A stretch of 64,000 bases of DNA from an uncultured Clostridia bacterium (GTDB lineage Bacteria; Bacillota_A; Clostridia; TANB77; CAG-508): NCBI GenBank assembly GCA_947594095.1, contig CANQEA010000001.1, positions 124,001-188,000 of the forward strand, read 5' to 3'. Under the pieces are notes generated by a model, which worked only from the letters and a program-made list of their open reading frames with translations, was not told the DNA's origin and did not search any database. The position numbers were made by a program, and so were the translations under genes. This document shows positions 16,269 to 23,569 of the stretch, one piece after another (the stretch's first letter is position 1; each line of letters begins with the position of its first letter).

Positions 16269-17110
16269 TGGAGGGAAGAACTGTGTTAAAAACTAACGAT
16301 AAGGAATTGATTGAGTTCGTTAAAGAAAGATATTTTAAGAAATTCCCAAATCATACTTTAAAACAATTTAAGAGTGATTATGCGCAATGGGAACTAATGC
16401 CCGTATTTAAGGCATGTGAAAACTATTACGAAATAAATACAGATTATTCTGATAGATATAAATTAGCAGATGTTGAAGGTAAAGATGTTGTGCCTGAAAT
16501 TCCAGACTTAGCTCCAGAAGTTCATTGGATTATGAGAATGGCAACTCAATATTTCCTAACTAAAGCATTTGAAGCAATGAAAGTTGATTTAGATGATCCT
16601 AACCTTAAAGAAGAAGTAGTTGGTAAAGGCACACCTGGACGAGTAGCAAAAATCTGGACAGGAAATGACCCTACAGATACAACAGAAAATTTATCCGGAA
16701 GGTGGAATAGAGAACCATACATAGCAACCTTCCCAAATGAGGGCAAATCAGAGATTATCACTAAAGAAGTGGATTTAACAGCAGTATGTTCACACCATTT
16801 CCTTCCTTTTACTTCATTAGAAGGTGGTAAATGTATTATTAAATATAAGCCAGACAAATTTATTCTCGGCATTTCCAAACTTGGTAGGTGGGTTCATTGG
16901 GCAGCAACACGCGCATGGCTTCAAGAGGATCTAACAAAATATATTGGGAATGGTCTTTGTAGAATTACAGGTACAAAAGATGTTTATGTAAGGCTTGAAA
17001 ATATTCAACACTCTTGTGAGCGGTATAGAGGTGCCCATCAATATCAAGGTAATTTAACTACAGAATTTAAATCGGGAATTTTTGAAGAAAATCCAGATTT
17101 GTGCAAATAA
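16268..17110 (+). CDS. folE: FolE, GTP cyclohydrolase I
   Basis: FolE opens GTP to dihydroneopterin triphosphate, the first step of the pathway. The zinc/catalytic motif CSHHFLPF (about 174-181), GISKLGRWVHW and the late HSCERYRGAH segment identify the family. It is about 280 aa, longer than the usual 180-220 aa, with an N-terminal helical extension and an inserted loop before CSHH. ATG 16268 overlaps the queE stop; GTG 16283 has a better-spaced GGAGGG and may be the real start. A TTGCTAAATTA motif follows the gene. Confidence 0.9.
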   Translation: MEGRTVLKTNDKELIEFVKERYFKKFPNHTLKQFKSDYAQWELMPVFKACENYYEINTDYSDRYKLADVEGKDVVPEIPDLAPEVHWIMRMATQYFLTKAFEAMKVDLDDPNLKEEVVGKGTPGRVAKIWTGNDPTDTTENLSGRWNREPYIATFPNEGKSEIITKEVDLTAVCSHHFLPFTSLEGGKCIIKYKPDKFILGISKLGRWVHWAATRAWLQEDLTKYIGNGLCRITGTKDVYVRLENIQHSCERYRGAHQYQGNLTTEFKSGIFEENPDLCK

Positions 17111-17114
17111 ATCA

Positions 17115-17134
17115 TTGCTAAATTACACGTGATA
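17115..17134 (+). promoter_or_regulatory. TTGCTAAATTA-type regulatory motif, copy 3
   Basis: TTGCTAAATTACACGTGATA starts 5 nt after the folE stop and 46 nt before the start of the 17161 gene, suggesting separate control of that gene. Confidence 0.6.
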
Positions 17135-17160
17135 TTTTACTAATAAAAGGGGGAAATTCC

Positions 17161-17883
17161 TTGAATATACTAATTTTAGGTACATGTACTTCAAGTAAAA
17201 AATATACTTCCAAGCCCACCCCTGCTTATGAAGTTTACGAAGGTATGCAACACCAGTATATTGTAAAAGGTTGGGACAAATTAAAAGATGCCCTTAGAGA
17301 CGAGGGGGGGGGGCAATATAAAATAGATTACTATATTATTAGTGCCAAATATGGACTAATAAATGCAAATACTAAAATCACCTCATACAATAGAACATTT
17401 GCAGGTAAATCATTTGATAAAATCCAAAAAATGTCTAAAGATTTAGAGATAGATAAAAAATTAAAAAGATTAATCCCTAAATATGATCTAATCTTTTGGA
17501 TGTTAAGTGATCCTTATATGGAAGCTATCCAAGATACTTTAGATGAGATTGACAATTTTGGAAAAACAACAAACGTATTTTTTATTCCCTCTTCAGCATT
17601 AGATGATTACCCCACACTTGAAGATGAGGATTACATTACATTAGATGTAAAAGATACTAAAAAATATAAAGCTGGATTAATAATGCTAAAAGGAAAATAT
17701 TTTCTTATATTAGCAGATATTTTAACTAAAGATGTTCCTACAATATCTTCATTAAGAAAAATTAAATCAAATCCAGAATATATAGAAGAATTAATTAAAA
17801 AATACTGGAAGAAAAATAGAATTATTGAGAGTTTAGAAAACCCTTATCTTCCTCTTTACTATGCCTACTATTGGAAATCATAA
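17161..17883 (+). CDS. DUF6884/YaaA-like protein containing a poly-G tract
   Basis: The N-terminus reads ILGTCTSSKKY, then PAYEVYEG and DYYIISAKYGLI, the three conserved stretches of DUF6884-type proteins. These are related in layout to YaaA and to nucleoside or base-modification proteins, with no proven activity here. TTG 17161 is the start, with AAAAGGGGGA upstream. Residues 49-51 (GGG) are encoded by a run of ten G (17304-17313), so slippage would truncate the protein. It follows folE, making a link to deazaguanine metabolism possible but unproven. A terminator follows. Confidence 0.7.
   Translation: MNILILGTCTSSKKYTSKPTPAYEVYEGMQHQYIVKGWDKLKDALRDEGGGQYKIDYYIISAKYGLINANTKITSYNRTFAGKSFDKIQKMSKDLEIDKKLKRLIPKYDLIFWMLSDPYMEAIQDTLDEIDNFGKTTNVFFIPSSALDDYPTLEDEDYITLDVKDTKKYKAGLIMLKGKYFLILADILTKDVPTISSLRKIKSNPEYIEELIKKYWKKNRIIESLENPYLPLYYAYYWKS
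17304..17313 (+). repeat. Poly-G tract inside coding sequence, 10 nt
   Basis: Ten consecutive G encode part of a Glu-Gly-Gly-Gly run in the DUF6884-like gene. One of three such tracts; gain or loss of one base would shift the frame about 50 residues into the protein. Confidence 0.85.
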
Positions 17884-17893
17884 TTTGATATCA

Positions 17894-17924
17894 GGATCAA
17901 CTACGAAAATTAGTTGATCCTTTC
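17894..17924 (+). terminator. Terminator whose 3' arm contains a -35 box
   Basis: Arms 17894-17903 and 17911-17920 form a 10-bp stem with a 7-nt loop, then TTTCTTT. The downstream arm TAGTTGATCC is also the -35 region of the promoter at 17914, so the end of one unit and the start of the next share bases. Confidence 0.8.
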
Positions 17925-17942
17925 TTTATCTTATATTATAAT
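17914..17942 (+). promoter_or_regulatory. Promoter TTGATC-17-TATAAT
   Basis: TTGATC 17914-17919 and TATAAT 17937-17942, spacer 17 nt, followed by the family's TAGAAA start-region element. It drives the gene at 17975. Confidence 0.85.
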
Positions 17943-17974
17943 ACTGGTAGAAATTAGGTGTGAGGTAAATATAA

Positions 17975-18520
17975 ATGAAAGAATGGACACAGAAACAAAT
18001 TGAAGGGCCTAAGGGAAATGTTTATAAACTTTGTAAGCACCTGGGTTGGAATTTGCCCTCTTTTGGAAGCGTTAAATCCGCTTCGGGTGGTTTTAGAGTT
18101 AAGTTTCGGAAGTCGAATAAAGAGGATGCACAAAAAGTAGTTGCAGAGATGGAAAAGGCGGCCCAAGAATTGGGTATTAGGGCATGTAAAGGAAAAACCA
18201 ATGTATATGACCCTGGTTATAACAGTAGTTGGAGCGAATCTTATACATTTCTTTATGAATCTAAGAAGCCAGAAGATATTGAAAAGTGGAATGCTCTAAT
18301 GGATGAGTATCAAATGCCAGTTGCTAGAAATGATAATAATGAGCCTACAGATAAAGACCCCAGATATTGGTATAAAGATTCTTTTAAGGGGTTGGGTATT
18401 AAGTTTTTAGCTAATGGGGCTGGTTGCAACCCTCATTTGAGAGAAAGATTTGAAGCGTTTCTTGAAAAAGCCGCAACTCTTAATTACTGGGCAGAAATTG
18501 TTATTGAAGCTCAATGGTAA
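17975..18520 (+). CDS. Hypothetical protein, 181 aa
   Basis: Soluble alpha/beta protein, probably of repeated-domain type, with no recognised motif. The leader has GTGAGGTAAATATAA before the ATG, the same RBS context as several other first genes. It has its own promoter and is followed by another promoter at 18525. Confidence 0.75.
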   Translation: MKEWTQKQIEGPKGNVYKLCKHLGWNLPSFGSVKSASGGFRVKFRKSNKEDAQKVVAEMEKAAQELGIRACKGKTNVYDPGYNSSWSESYTFLYESKKPEDIEKWNALMDEYQMPVARNDNNEPTDKDPRYWYKDSFKGLGIKFLANGAGCNPHLRERFEAFLEKAATLNYWAEIVIEAQW

Positions 18521-18524
18521 ATAG

Positions 18525-18553
18525 TTGATTCTTTTCTTAAACTATTGTATAAT
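18525..18553 (+). promoter_or_regulatory. Promoter TTGATT-17-TATAAT
   Basis: TTGATT 18525-18530 and TATAAT 18548-18553 with a 17-nt spacer, 5 nt after a stop codon. It drives the LRR gene. Confidence 0.85.
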
Positions 18554-18582
18554 ATATGTAGAAAAAGAGTGAGGTAAATATA

Positions 18583-19350
18583 ATGGATAGTAAAGTCAAT
18601 TTCCCGGAACCTTCCAAAACCATGTATGTAAATACAGATCAGCTTGAAAATTTACTTTGGGTGAAAAACGAAGAAAAGTTTGCTAAAAAATACAACGTTG
18701 TTGAAGAGTTGATAATTTCCCCGGGCAATTCACAAAACAAACCTGAAGTAAAATATTGTGGCGCATCTTATTTTCCCAGCCTTAAAAGAGCAGTTCTTGA
18801 AGAAGGTATTGAAGAAATCGGTTCATTTGCATTTACATGGTCTTCCATTAAAAGTATTAAAATGCCTAGTACTTTGAAGCGTATTAGTTATGCTGCATTT
18901 TCCAAGAGTGCAATTGAAACCATTGAATGGCCTGATAAAGTTGATGGGCTTGTAATTGATGGTGATAGTGCATGGTATGCATTTGATTATTGTATTAATC
19001 TTAAAGAACTGGTATTCCCAGAAGGAACCACATTTGTAGCAGTTCCCACATACCTTACACCAAATGTTGAGAGAATCCATCTCCCCAGCAGTGTTAAAGA
19101 CCTGTATGTTGATGGTTCTCTTGCAGTTGGTTGGACACCTTCACTTAAAGAACTTACTTGGGGTGATAAGGTTCTTATCGATGCCGATAATGATGTTGAG
19201 TTTGAAAAGGAAAATTATTGGGATAAATATGCTATTAAAGATGGTGAGTTGGTAGCCCACATTGTAAAAGATAGCTATAGAAGAGAACATATGGAAAAAT
19301 GCAAGAAAGAATGTTTAGCATTTTTGGTTAATCATTACGGCATTTGCTAA
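18583..19350 (+). CDS. BspA-type leucine-rich repeat protein (LRR_5)
   Basis: Residues 65-205 hold about five irregular LRR_5 repeats of the form AVLEEGIEEIGSFAF / SIKSIKMPSTLKRISYAAF / NLKELVFPEG / VERIHLPSSVKDL / SLKELTWGDK. There is no signal peptide, membrane anchor or sorting motif, so it would act inside the cell. Domesticated LRR_5 domains occur in phages of gut Firmicutes. They are generally binding scaffolds; the ligand is unknown. It is a monocistronic unit with its own promoter and terminator. Confidence 0.8.
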   Translation: MDSKVNFPEPSKTMYVNTDQLENLLWVKNEEKFAKKYNVVEELIISPGNSQNKPEVKYCGASYFPSLKRAVLEEGIEEIGSFAFTWSSIKSIKMPSTLKRISYAAFSKSAIETIEWPDKVDGLVIDGDSAWYAFDYCINLKELVFPEGTTFVAVPTYLTPNVERIHLPSSVKDLYVDGSLAVGWTPSLKELTWGDKVLIDADNDVEFEKENYWDKYAIKDGELVAHIVKDSYRREHMEKCKKECLAFLVNHYGIC

Positions 19351-19370
19351 AATAAAATTTAATTAATATT

Positions 19371-19406
19371 TGTGGGAAGCTTTTGTGAAAGTTTCCCACA
19401 TTTTTT
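19371..19406 (+). terminator. Intrinsic terminator after the LRR gene
   Basis: TGTGGGAA and TTTCCCACA arms (19371-19400) followed by TTTTTT. Confidence 0.85.
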
Positions 19407-19451
19407 CTCTTTTATTAGTTGTAAGCTTGTATAATTATATGGAGGTGAATA

Positions 19452-19991
19452 ATGTTAAAAAATGCTAATTATATATATGAAAACAACATTATAGCAGATG
19501 AAGTAAATACAACAAAACAGTATTGTAAGAAAGCCCAAGTAGGCGTTGATGTTACAGTTAGGGATATTTTATGGATTGAAGGGTTTGGGCAAATTTTAAG
19601 TGATAAAACTTGCGTTCCCAGATACGCATCAATTCCTAAACACCGCTTTAATGGGCGAGAAGGCTGGTTTATTCAAAAAGGTACATATATTGTAAATCTT
19701 AATGAGGGTGTTCAATTTGGACCTAATGATACTGGTATTTTTATTCAACGAAGCTCATTAAATAGAAGTGGTTGTACTGTTGTGTCTAGTGTATGGGATC
19801 CAGGTTTTACTACGCAGGCAGGGGAAGTAATTAATGCTCCTACACTTAGATTAGTTGTAAATGCTGATAATATTTTTATTGAAGAGAATGCAAGAATTGC
19901 CCAACTAATTATTTTTGAAAATGAAGATACAGAATTATATGATGGGCAATTTCAAGGTGGAAGAACCAAAAGTAAATTGGAGGATAAATAA
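19452..19991 (+). CDS. dCTP deaminase / dUTPase-family protein
   Basis: Trimeric dUTPase-fold enzyme: GVDVTV (about 32-37), RSSLNRSG (about 100-107), the SVWDPGFTT strand (about 113-121), RIAQLIIFE and the C-terminal YDGQFQGGRTKSK match dCTP deaminases more than dUTPases. It would produce dUMP/dUTP for ThyA. GGAGGTGAATA precedes the ATG. The stop overlaps the DUF3310 start. Confidence 0.85.
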   Translation: MLKNANYIYENNIIADEVNTTKQYCKKAQVGVDVTVRDILWIEGFGQILSDKTCVPRYASIPKHRFNGREGWFIQKGTYIVNLNEGVQFGPNDTGIFIQRSSLNRSGCTVVSSVWDPGFTTQAGEVINAPTLRLVVNADNIFIEENARIAQLIIFENEDTELYDGQFQGGRTKSKLEDK

Positions 19992-20296
19992 TGCAGCCTA
20001 CTGGAATATCAATTCTTAGTCCCGAAGACTTAGTTGCCCATCCAGAAATGATAAATCACCCATTGCATTATGGAGGTGAAAATAACCCTTATGAGGCTAT
20101 AAAAGTCATTGAAGCTTGGGATCTTGATTTTAATTTAGGAAATTGTCTTAAATATATATCTAGGTTAGGTAAAAAAGGTGACAGTAGTCTTTCTAAAGAT
20201 GAAAAAACACTAGAAGATTTACAAAAAGCCGCTTGGTATTTACAAAGAGAAATTGATAAATTTAAGAAAGAAATGGGAGAAAAGAAAAATAAATGA
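19991..20296 (+). CDS. DUF3310 protein
   Basis: A single DUF3310 domain: HPLHYGG, YEAIKVIEAWDLDF, LKYISRLGKKG, LQKAAWYLQREI. Function unknown; adjacency to dCTP deaminase fits the usual nucleotide-metabolism context. It overlaps the next gene by 4 nt. Confidence 0.85.
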   Translation: MQPTGISILSPEDLVAHPEMINHPLHYGGENNPYEAIKVIEAWDLDFNLGNCLKYISRLGKKGDSSLSKDEKTLEDLQKAAWYLQREIDKFKKEMGEKKNK

Positions 20297-21417
20297 TTAT
20301 TAAAACAGCAGATTTAAATGCCATAGCTGATAAATTACTAAAAGCAGTAGATACGAATGAATTAACTCAGCTTAGTACTGCACTTGAATTAGAAATAATA
20401 GACACTGGTCAGCTAATTCTTTCTGTATCAAATAAAGAATATTTTGTAACTGCAAAGCTTCCAGGTTGGTATGCAAGCGAAGAATTCCATGCATCTGTAA
20501 ATGCAAATTTATTTTTGAAATTAATTACCCAAATTACAACAGAAGATATTGAATTGGAGTGTAAGGGTAATTATTTATATATCAAAGGTAATGGTTCTTA
20601 TAAATTGCCTTTAATTTTCAAAGATGAGCAAATGCTTGTTCTTGATAAGATTGAAATTTATAATCCCACATGTGAAATGACTATTGATAATAGTATTCTA
20701 CAAAGTATTATTAAATATAATAGTAAAGAGCTTACCAAAGGATTTATTTCAAAGCCCGTACAAAGATATTATTATGTAGATGAAAAGGGTTGCATTACTT
20801 TTACTACAGGTGCTTGTGTAAATAGATTCAAATTAGATCAACCTGTAAGAATGTTACTAAATAGTAAGTTAGTAAATTTATTCAAACTATTCAATGAAGA
20901 TGTAATTGATTTTACTTTGGGCTATGATTCATTAAGTAATAATATAGTACAAACAAAAGTCAGGTTTGAAACAGAAACTATTTCAATTACAGCTATTTTA
21001 CAATGTGATGATGCAATGTTAAATTCTGTTCCCGTAAATGCAATTAGAGGAAGAGCAGAAGCTTTATATCCCTATTCTGTTGTAGTTAGTAAAGATATGT
21101 TTATCCAAGCAATTAACAGAATGATGTTATTTAATAAGGATATTAAAGACAATAATATTGCCAATTTTGTATTTACAAAATCAGAAATGACAATGAGTGA
21201 TAGTAGAGGAGAAAATTCAGAGTCACTTACTTACTTATCTGATTGTGAAGCTCTTGAAACTACTCCTTATACAGCATCTTTAAATCTGAATGATCTTAAA
21301 GCAACTCTTCAACTTTGTGATGAAGCACATCTCACAATTAAATTTGGTGTAGGCAAAGCATTCATTATTGCTCGTACAAATATTATAAATGTTATTCCCG
21401 AATGTATTTTTAGTTGA
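20293..21417 (+). CDS. dnaN: DNA polymerase III beta subunit (sliding clamp)
   Basis: At 374 aa it has the length and three-domain pattern of bacterial DnaN, beginning with a helix-strand unit (ADLNAIADKLLKAV) and ending in a strand close to NVIPECIFS. It diverges strongly from cellular clamps. A phage-encoded clamp fits the phage DnaX, delta and delta prime homologues at 34.9-37.6 kb. The stop codon overlaps the -35 box of the next promoter. Confidence 0.8.
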   Translation: MIIKTADLNAIADKLLKAVDTNELTQLSTALELEIIDTGQLILSVSNKEYFVTAKLPGWYASEEFHASVNANLFLKLITQITTEDIELECKGNYLYIKGNGSYKLPLIFKDEQMLVLDKIEIYNPTCEMTIDNSILQSIIKYNSKELTKGFISKPVQRYYYVDEKGCITFTTGACVNRFKLDQPVRMLLNSKLVNLFKLFNEDVIDFTLGYDSLSNNIVQTKVRFETETISITAILQCDDAMLNSVPVNAIRGRAEALYPYSVVVSKDMFIQAINRMMLFNKDIKDNNIANFVFTKSEMTMSDSRGENSESLTYLSDCEALETTPYTASLNLNDLKATLQLCDEAHLTIKFGVGKAFIIARTNIINVIPECIFS

Positions 21418-21442
21418 TTTCTTCTTTATTCTATATTATAAT
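21414..21442 (+). promoter_or_regulatory. Promoter TTGATT-17-TATAAT
   Basis: TTGATT 21414-21419 (its TGA is the dnaN stop) and TATAAT 21437-21442, spacer 17 nt, followed by TAGAAA. It drives the 21468 unit. Confidence 0.85.
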
Positions 21443-21467
21443 ACCTATAGAAATAGAGGTGAATTAA

Positions 21468-21698
21468 ATGTATAAAGAAATGCAAATCACAAATCTAGAA
21501 TGGGTAGTTGCAAGTCTGAGAATTAAGCATGATAGGGATGGTTATTATAGCGACGGTGACTTTGCAGGACATTGGAGCTATGACCAGGCTATTATGCTTG
21601 AAGTTGCTTTTCTAAGACAATCAGATCCTCTCAAGGTTTGGTTTTCTGAAGATGAGCTTAAGTATTTTCCGAAAGACTGTAAAGAGAGCGAGGGTTAA
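21468..21698 (+). CDS. Hypothetical protein, 76 aa
   Basis: A small acidic protein rich in aromatic residues, first gene after the promoter at 21414. AGAGGTGAATTAA precedes the ATG. No recognised domain. Confidence 0.65.
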   Translation: MYKEMQITNLEWVVASLRIKHDRDGYYSDGDFAGHWSYDQAIMLEVAFLRQSDPLKVWFSEDELKYFPKDCKESEG

Positions 21699-21700
21699 TT

Positions 21701-21904
21701 ATGGATCAGGAAATTAAAGAAGAACTTGAAGATATTACACTACATGAAGAGTTGATAGACATGCCAATTGAAGAGCTTACTGCTGAGTGTGGTGGTGACG
21801 AAAAACTGGCCAGGGCAATTTACAGTGTAGAGCATGGCATTAATCTGCATAGAACCACCTATGATAATTTTGTCAAGGACCTGAGAAAATATAGGAAAAG
21901 ATAA
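21701..21904 (+). CDS. Probable antitoxin partner of YafQ-like toxin, 67 aa
   Basis: A small, acidic protein (DQEIKEELEDITLHEEL) immediately upstream (1 nt gap) of the YafQ-like toxin. Size, charge and position fit an antitoxin, although no RHH or AbrB DNA-binding motif is evident. The assignment rests on context. Confidence 0.5.
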   Translation: MDQEIKEELEDITLHEELIDMPIEELTAECGGDEKLARAIYSVEHGINLHRTTYDNFVKDLRKYRKR

Positions 21905-21905
21905 G

Positions 21906-22220
21906 ATGTTAGAGATTATAGAAACAGGTGATTATGTAGAAGATAGAGAAAAGTGGTTGAATAATTCAAAGTCTGGCGTAGCAGAAAAAATATCAAAAAA
22001 TTTGGAGATAGCCCTTAGCTGCATAAAGAACAAGACGCCTATGCCTCGCTCGTTTAAAGATCATCCATTAAAAGGGAAGCTTAAAAAGTACAGAGACTGT
22101 CACATCTTACCTGATCTGGTTATGGTTTACAAAATAGATAAACCAAATAATGCAGTATATTTGCTGACATTATCCAATCATTCTCAAACCTTTGAATCTT
22201 ATAAAGAGGAAGAAATTTAA
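21906..22220 (+). CDS. YafQ/RelE-superfamily toxin-like protein
   Basis: The C-terminal half (KGKLKKYRDCHILPDLVMVYK, then VYLLTLSNHSQTF) follows the YafQ pattern: a basic strand, CHI-PDLV-YK, and a terminal H-S near the catalytic position. YafQ toxins cleave mRNA on the ribosome. The N-terminal helices fit the family length (about 90-105 aa). With the acidic ORF before it, this looks like a type II toxin-antitoxin pair carried by the phage. Activity is not established. Confidence 0.75.
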   Translation: MLEIIETGDYVEDREKWLNNSKSGVAEKISKNLEIALSCIKNKTPMPRSFKDHPLKGKLKKYRDCHILPDLVMVYKIDKPNNAVYLLTLSNHSQTFESYKEEEI

Positions 22221-22222
22221 TT

Positions 22223-22660
22223 ATGGAAGAAAGTGGTCCGTCGTTTCCGTCGACGCTAAGTAAAACTAAAAAAGCTTATTTTCACGCAGCTAAGAGTATT
22301 TCTACTCTTAGTAACCATAGATGTAAATTGGGTTGTGTAGTAGTAAATAAGCACAAGATTATCAGCTCTGGGCATAATAGTATAGATAGAACACATGCAT
22401 TTCAAGCCAGATTGGATAAAAGAACTTTTGGTTGTGAATGTGCAGGTATTTTACATGCTGAAACTGATGCACTTCTTCCCCTTATAAAGAATAAAATTGA
22501 TCTTTCGGGCGCTTCTATTTATGTTTATAGAAGCATGAAAGATGGTACTAGGGGCATGGCTAGACCATGCCCCAGATGTATGTCTGTAATAAAAAGTTGT
22601 GGTATTAAATATATTAATTATTCTACAGATGCTGGATTTGCAGAAGAGGTAGTTTTATGA
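22223..22660 (+). CDS. dCMP/cytidine deaminase-family enzyme
   Basis: Zinc-dependent deaminase motifs are present: HAE (in ILHAETDALL, about 79-81) and PCPRC (about 114-118). The N-terminal AAKSISTLSNHRCKLGCVVV strand fits this fold. It probably deaminates dCMP to dUMP for thymidylate synthesis, alongside the dCTP deaminase-like enzyme at 19452 and ThyA at 52292. It could also be a tRNA or free-base deaminase. It overlaps the next gene by 4 nt. Confidence 0.85.
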   Translation: MEESGPSFPSTLSKTKKAYFHAAKSISTLSNHRCKLGCVVVNKHKIISSGHNSIDRTHAFQARLDKRTFGCECAGILHAETDALLPLIKNKIDLSGASIYVYRSMKDGTRGMARPCPRCMSVIKSCGIKYINYSTDAGFAEEVVL

Positions 22661-23184
22661 AAAGATATAGGAAACATAGAAAAGAAGTTATTAAATTAGG
22701 TAAACTTAAAGGGACAGATTATGATCATCTTAAATGGGAAAGTAAAGATAGAACAATAAGCTGGAATTTTGCTTACTGCATGCCCATGTTATTGAGAGAC
22801 ATATTAAGAGACTTTGCTTCAAATGTTCAGAGTTGTCCCAGCTGGTTAGCAAAAGAGTTCGATGATATAGATGATGCCTGTGCAGAGTGGAGTAAAAGAA
22901 TTAATCAAATTGCAGATAAGTTTGACTATGCTTCTAAAATAGATGATACCATGAATTTCTTATCCAAAGAAGATCAGGCAAAGATGCATGAATATCTTTC
23001 CCAAGGCATACACACACTTTGTCAGAAAGATAAAAATGATTTTGAAGAATGGTTAGCCACACCAACTCCGGAGCATGTTAAAATCATTCAAGAAAAAGAA
23101 GATAAAATTGCAGAAGATATGCGTAGTAAATTAAAAGAAGCACTTCAAGAACTAGGAGAGATTTGGTACGACTTATGGGATTAA
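22657..23184 (+). CDS. Hypothetical protein, 175 aa
   Basis: All-helical, acidic C-terminus, centre with FDDIDDACAEWSKRINQIA. Such helical proteins are common beside phage replication genes; function unknown. Its end overlaps the start of the broken flavoprotein gene. Confidence 0.7.
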   Translation: MKRYRKHRKEVIKLGKLKGTDYDHLKWESKDRTISWNFAYCMPMLLRDILRDFASNVQSCPSWLAKEFDDIDDACAEWSKRINQIADKFDYASKIDDTMNFLSKEDQAKMHEYLSQGIHTLCQKDKNDFEEWLATPTPEHVKIIQEKEDKIAEDMRSKLKEALQELGEIWYDLWD

Positions 23185-23330
23185 CAAACAGTGTTGTAAT
23201 TGTTGGGGGAGGCCCAGCAGGTATTTTTTGTGCATATGAATTAGTACAGCAAGGATATAATGGAAAAATTACAATCCTTGAAATGGGTAATCTAATTGAA
23301 AAGAGAAACTGCCCTAAAGATAAAACATGA
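23175..23330 (+). pseudogene. 5' remnant of an FAD-dependent oxidoreductase gene
   Basis: The 51 codons read MGLTNSVVIVGGGPAGIFCA and go on to EKRNCPKDK, then a premature TGA. This matches the first about 50 residues of the complete flavoprotein at 24961 (VGGGNAALFCAYELIEKG ... YRDCPKSK). The FAD-binding GxGxxG motif is intact but the rest is absent: similarity stops where the RHH-endonuclease cassette begins. It is best explained as the original gene's 5' end, cut off by insertion, with a different 5' end supplied downstream. Confidence 0.8.
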
Positions 23331-23336
23331 AGAAAA

Positions 23337-23352
23337 ATTAAGAATTCTTAAT
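23337..23352. repeat. 16-bp perfect palindrome at cassette border
   Basis: ATTAAGAATTCTTAAT begins 6 nt after the flavoprotein remnant's stop. It is a candidate operator for the RHH protein or a border of the inserted cassette. Confidence 0.5.
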
Positions 23353-23369
23353 AAGAATGAAGAAATTTA

Positions 23370-23389
23370 TTGCTAAATTATGTGTAATA
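23370..23389 (+). promoter_or_regulatory. TTGCTAAATTA-type regulatory motif, copy 4
   Basis: TTGCTAAATTATGTGTAATA, 21 nt before the RHH start, exactly as in the RHH-TnpB cassette. Confidence 0.65.
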
Positions 23390-23410
23390 AATTTCTGAAG
23401 GAGCAACGAA

Positions 23411-23569
23411 ATGAAAAAAATACTAAATTTTGAAGTAGAAGAAGAAGTCATCCTTCAGTTAAAGAAGATAGCGAAAGAAGATGAAAGAAACCTTTCAGCA
23501 GAAATTAGATTTATTATTCTTTCCTATCTAAAGGACAGAATGAAGAATGGCAAACTTGAAGAACAATAA
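23411..23569 (+). CDS. Ribbon-helix-helix (CopG-like) protein
   Basis: A 52-aa protein: strand ILNFEVEEEVILQLKKIAKEDE, then NLSAEIRFIILSYLKDRM, typical of RHH/Arc-like proteins. CTGAAGGAG lies 9 nt before the ATG. The ORF overlaps the endonuclease start by 23 nt, the same layout as the RHH-TnpB pair. Likely an autorepressor of the cassette. Confidence 0.8.
   Translation: MKKILNFEVEEEVILQLKKIAKEDERNLSAEIRFIILSYLKDRMKNGKLEEQ

Noticed and set aside
19419..19435. TTAGTTGTAAGCTTGTATAAT before the dCTP deaminase gene
   Set aside because: The TTGT and TATAAT boxes are only 5 nt apart, and no -35-like box is found at 17 nt. Possibly a weak -10, but not supported as a promoter.
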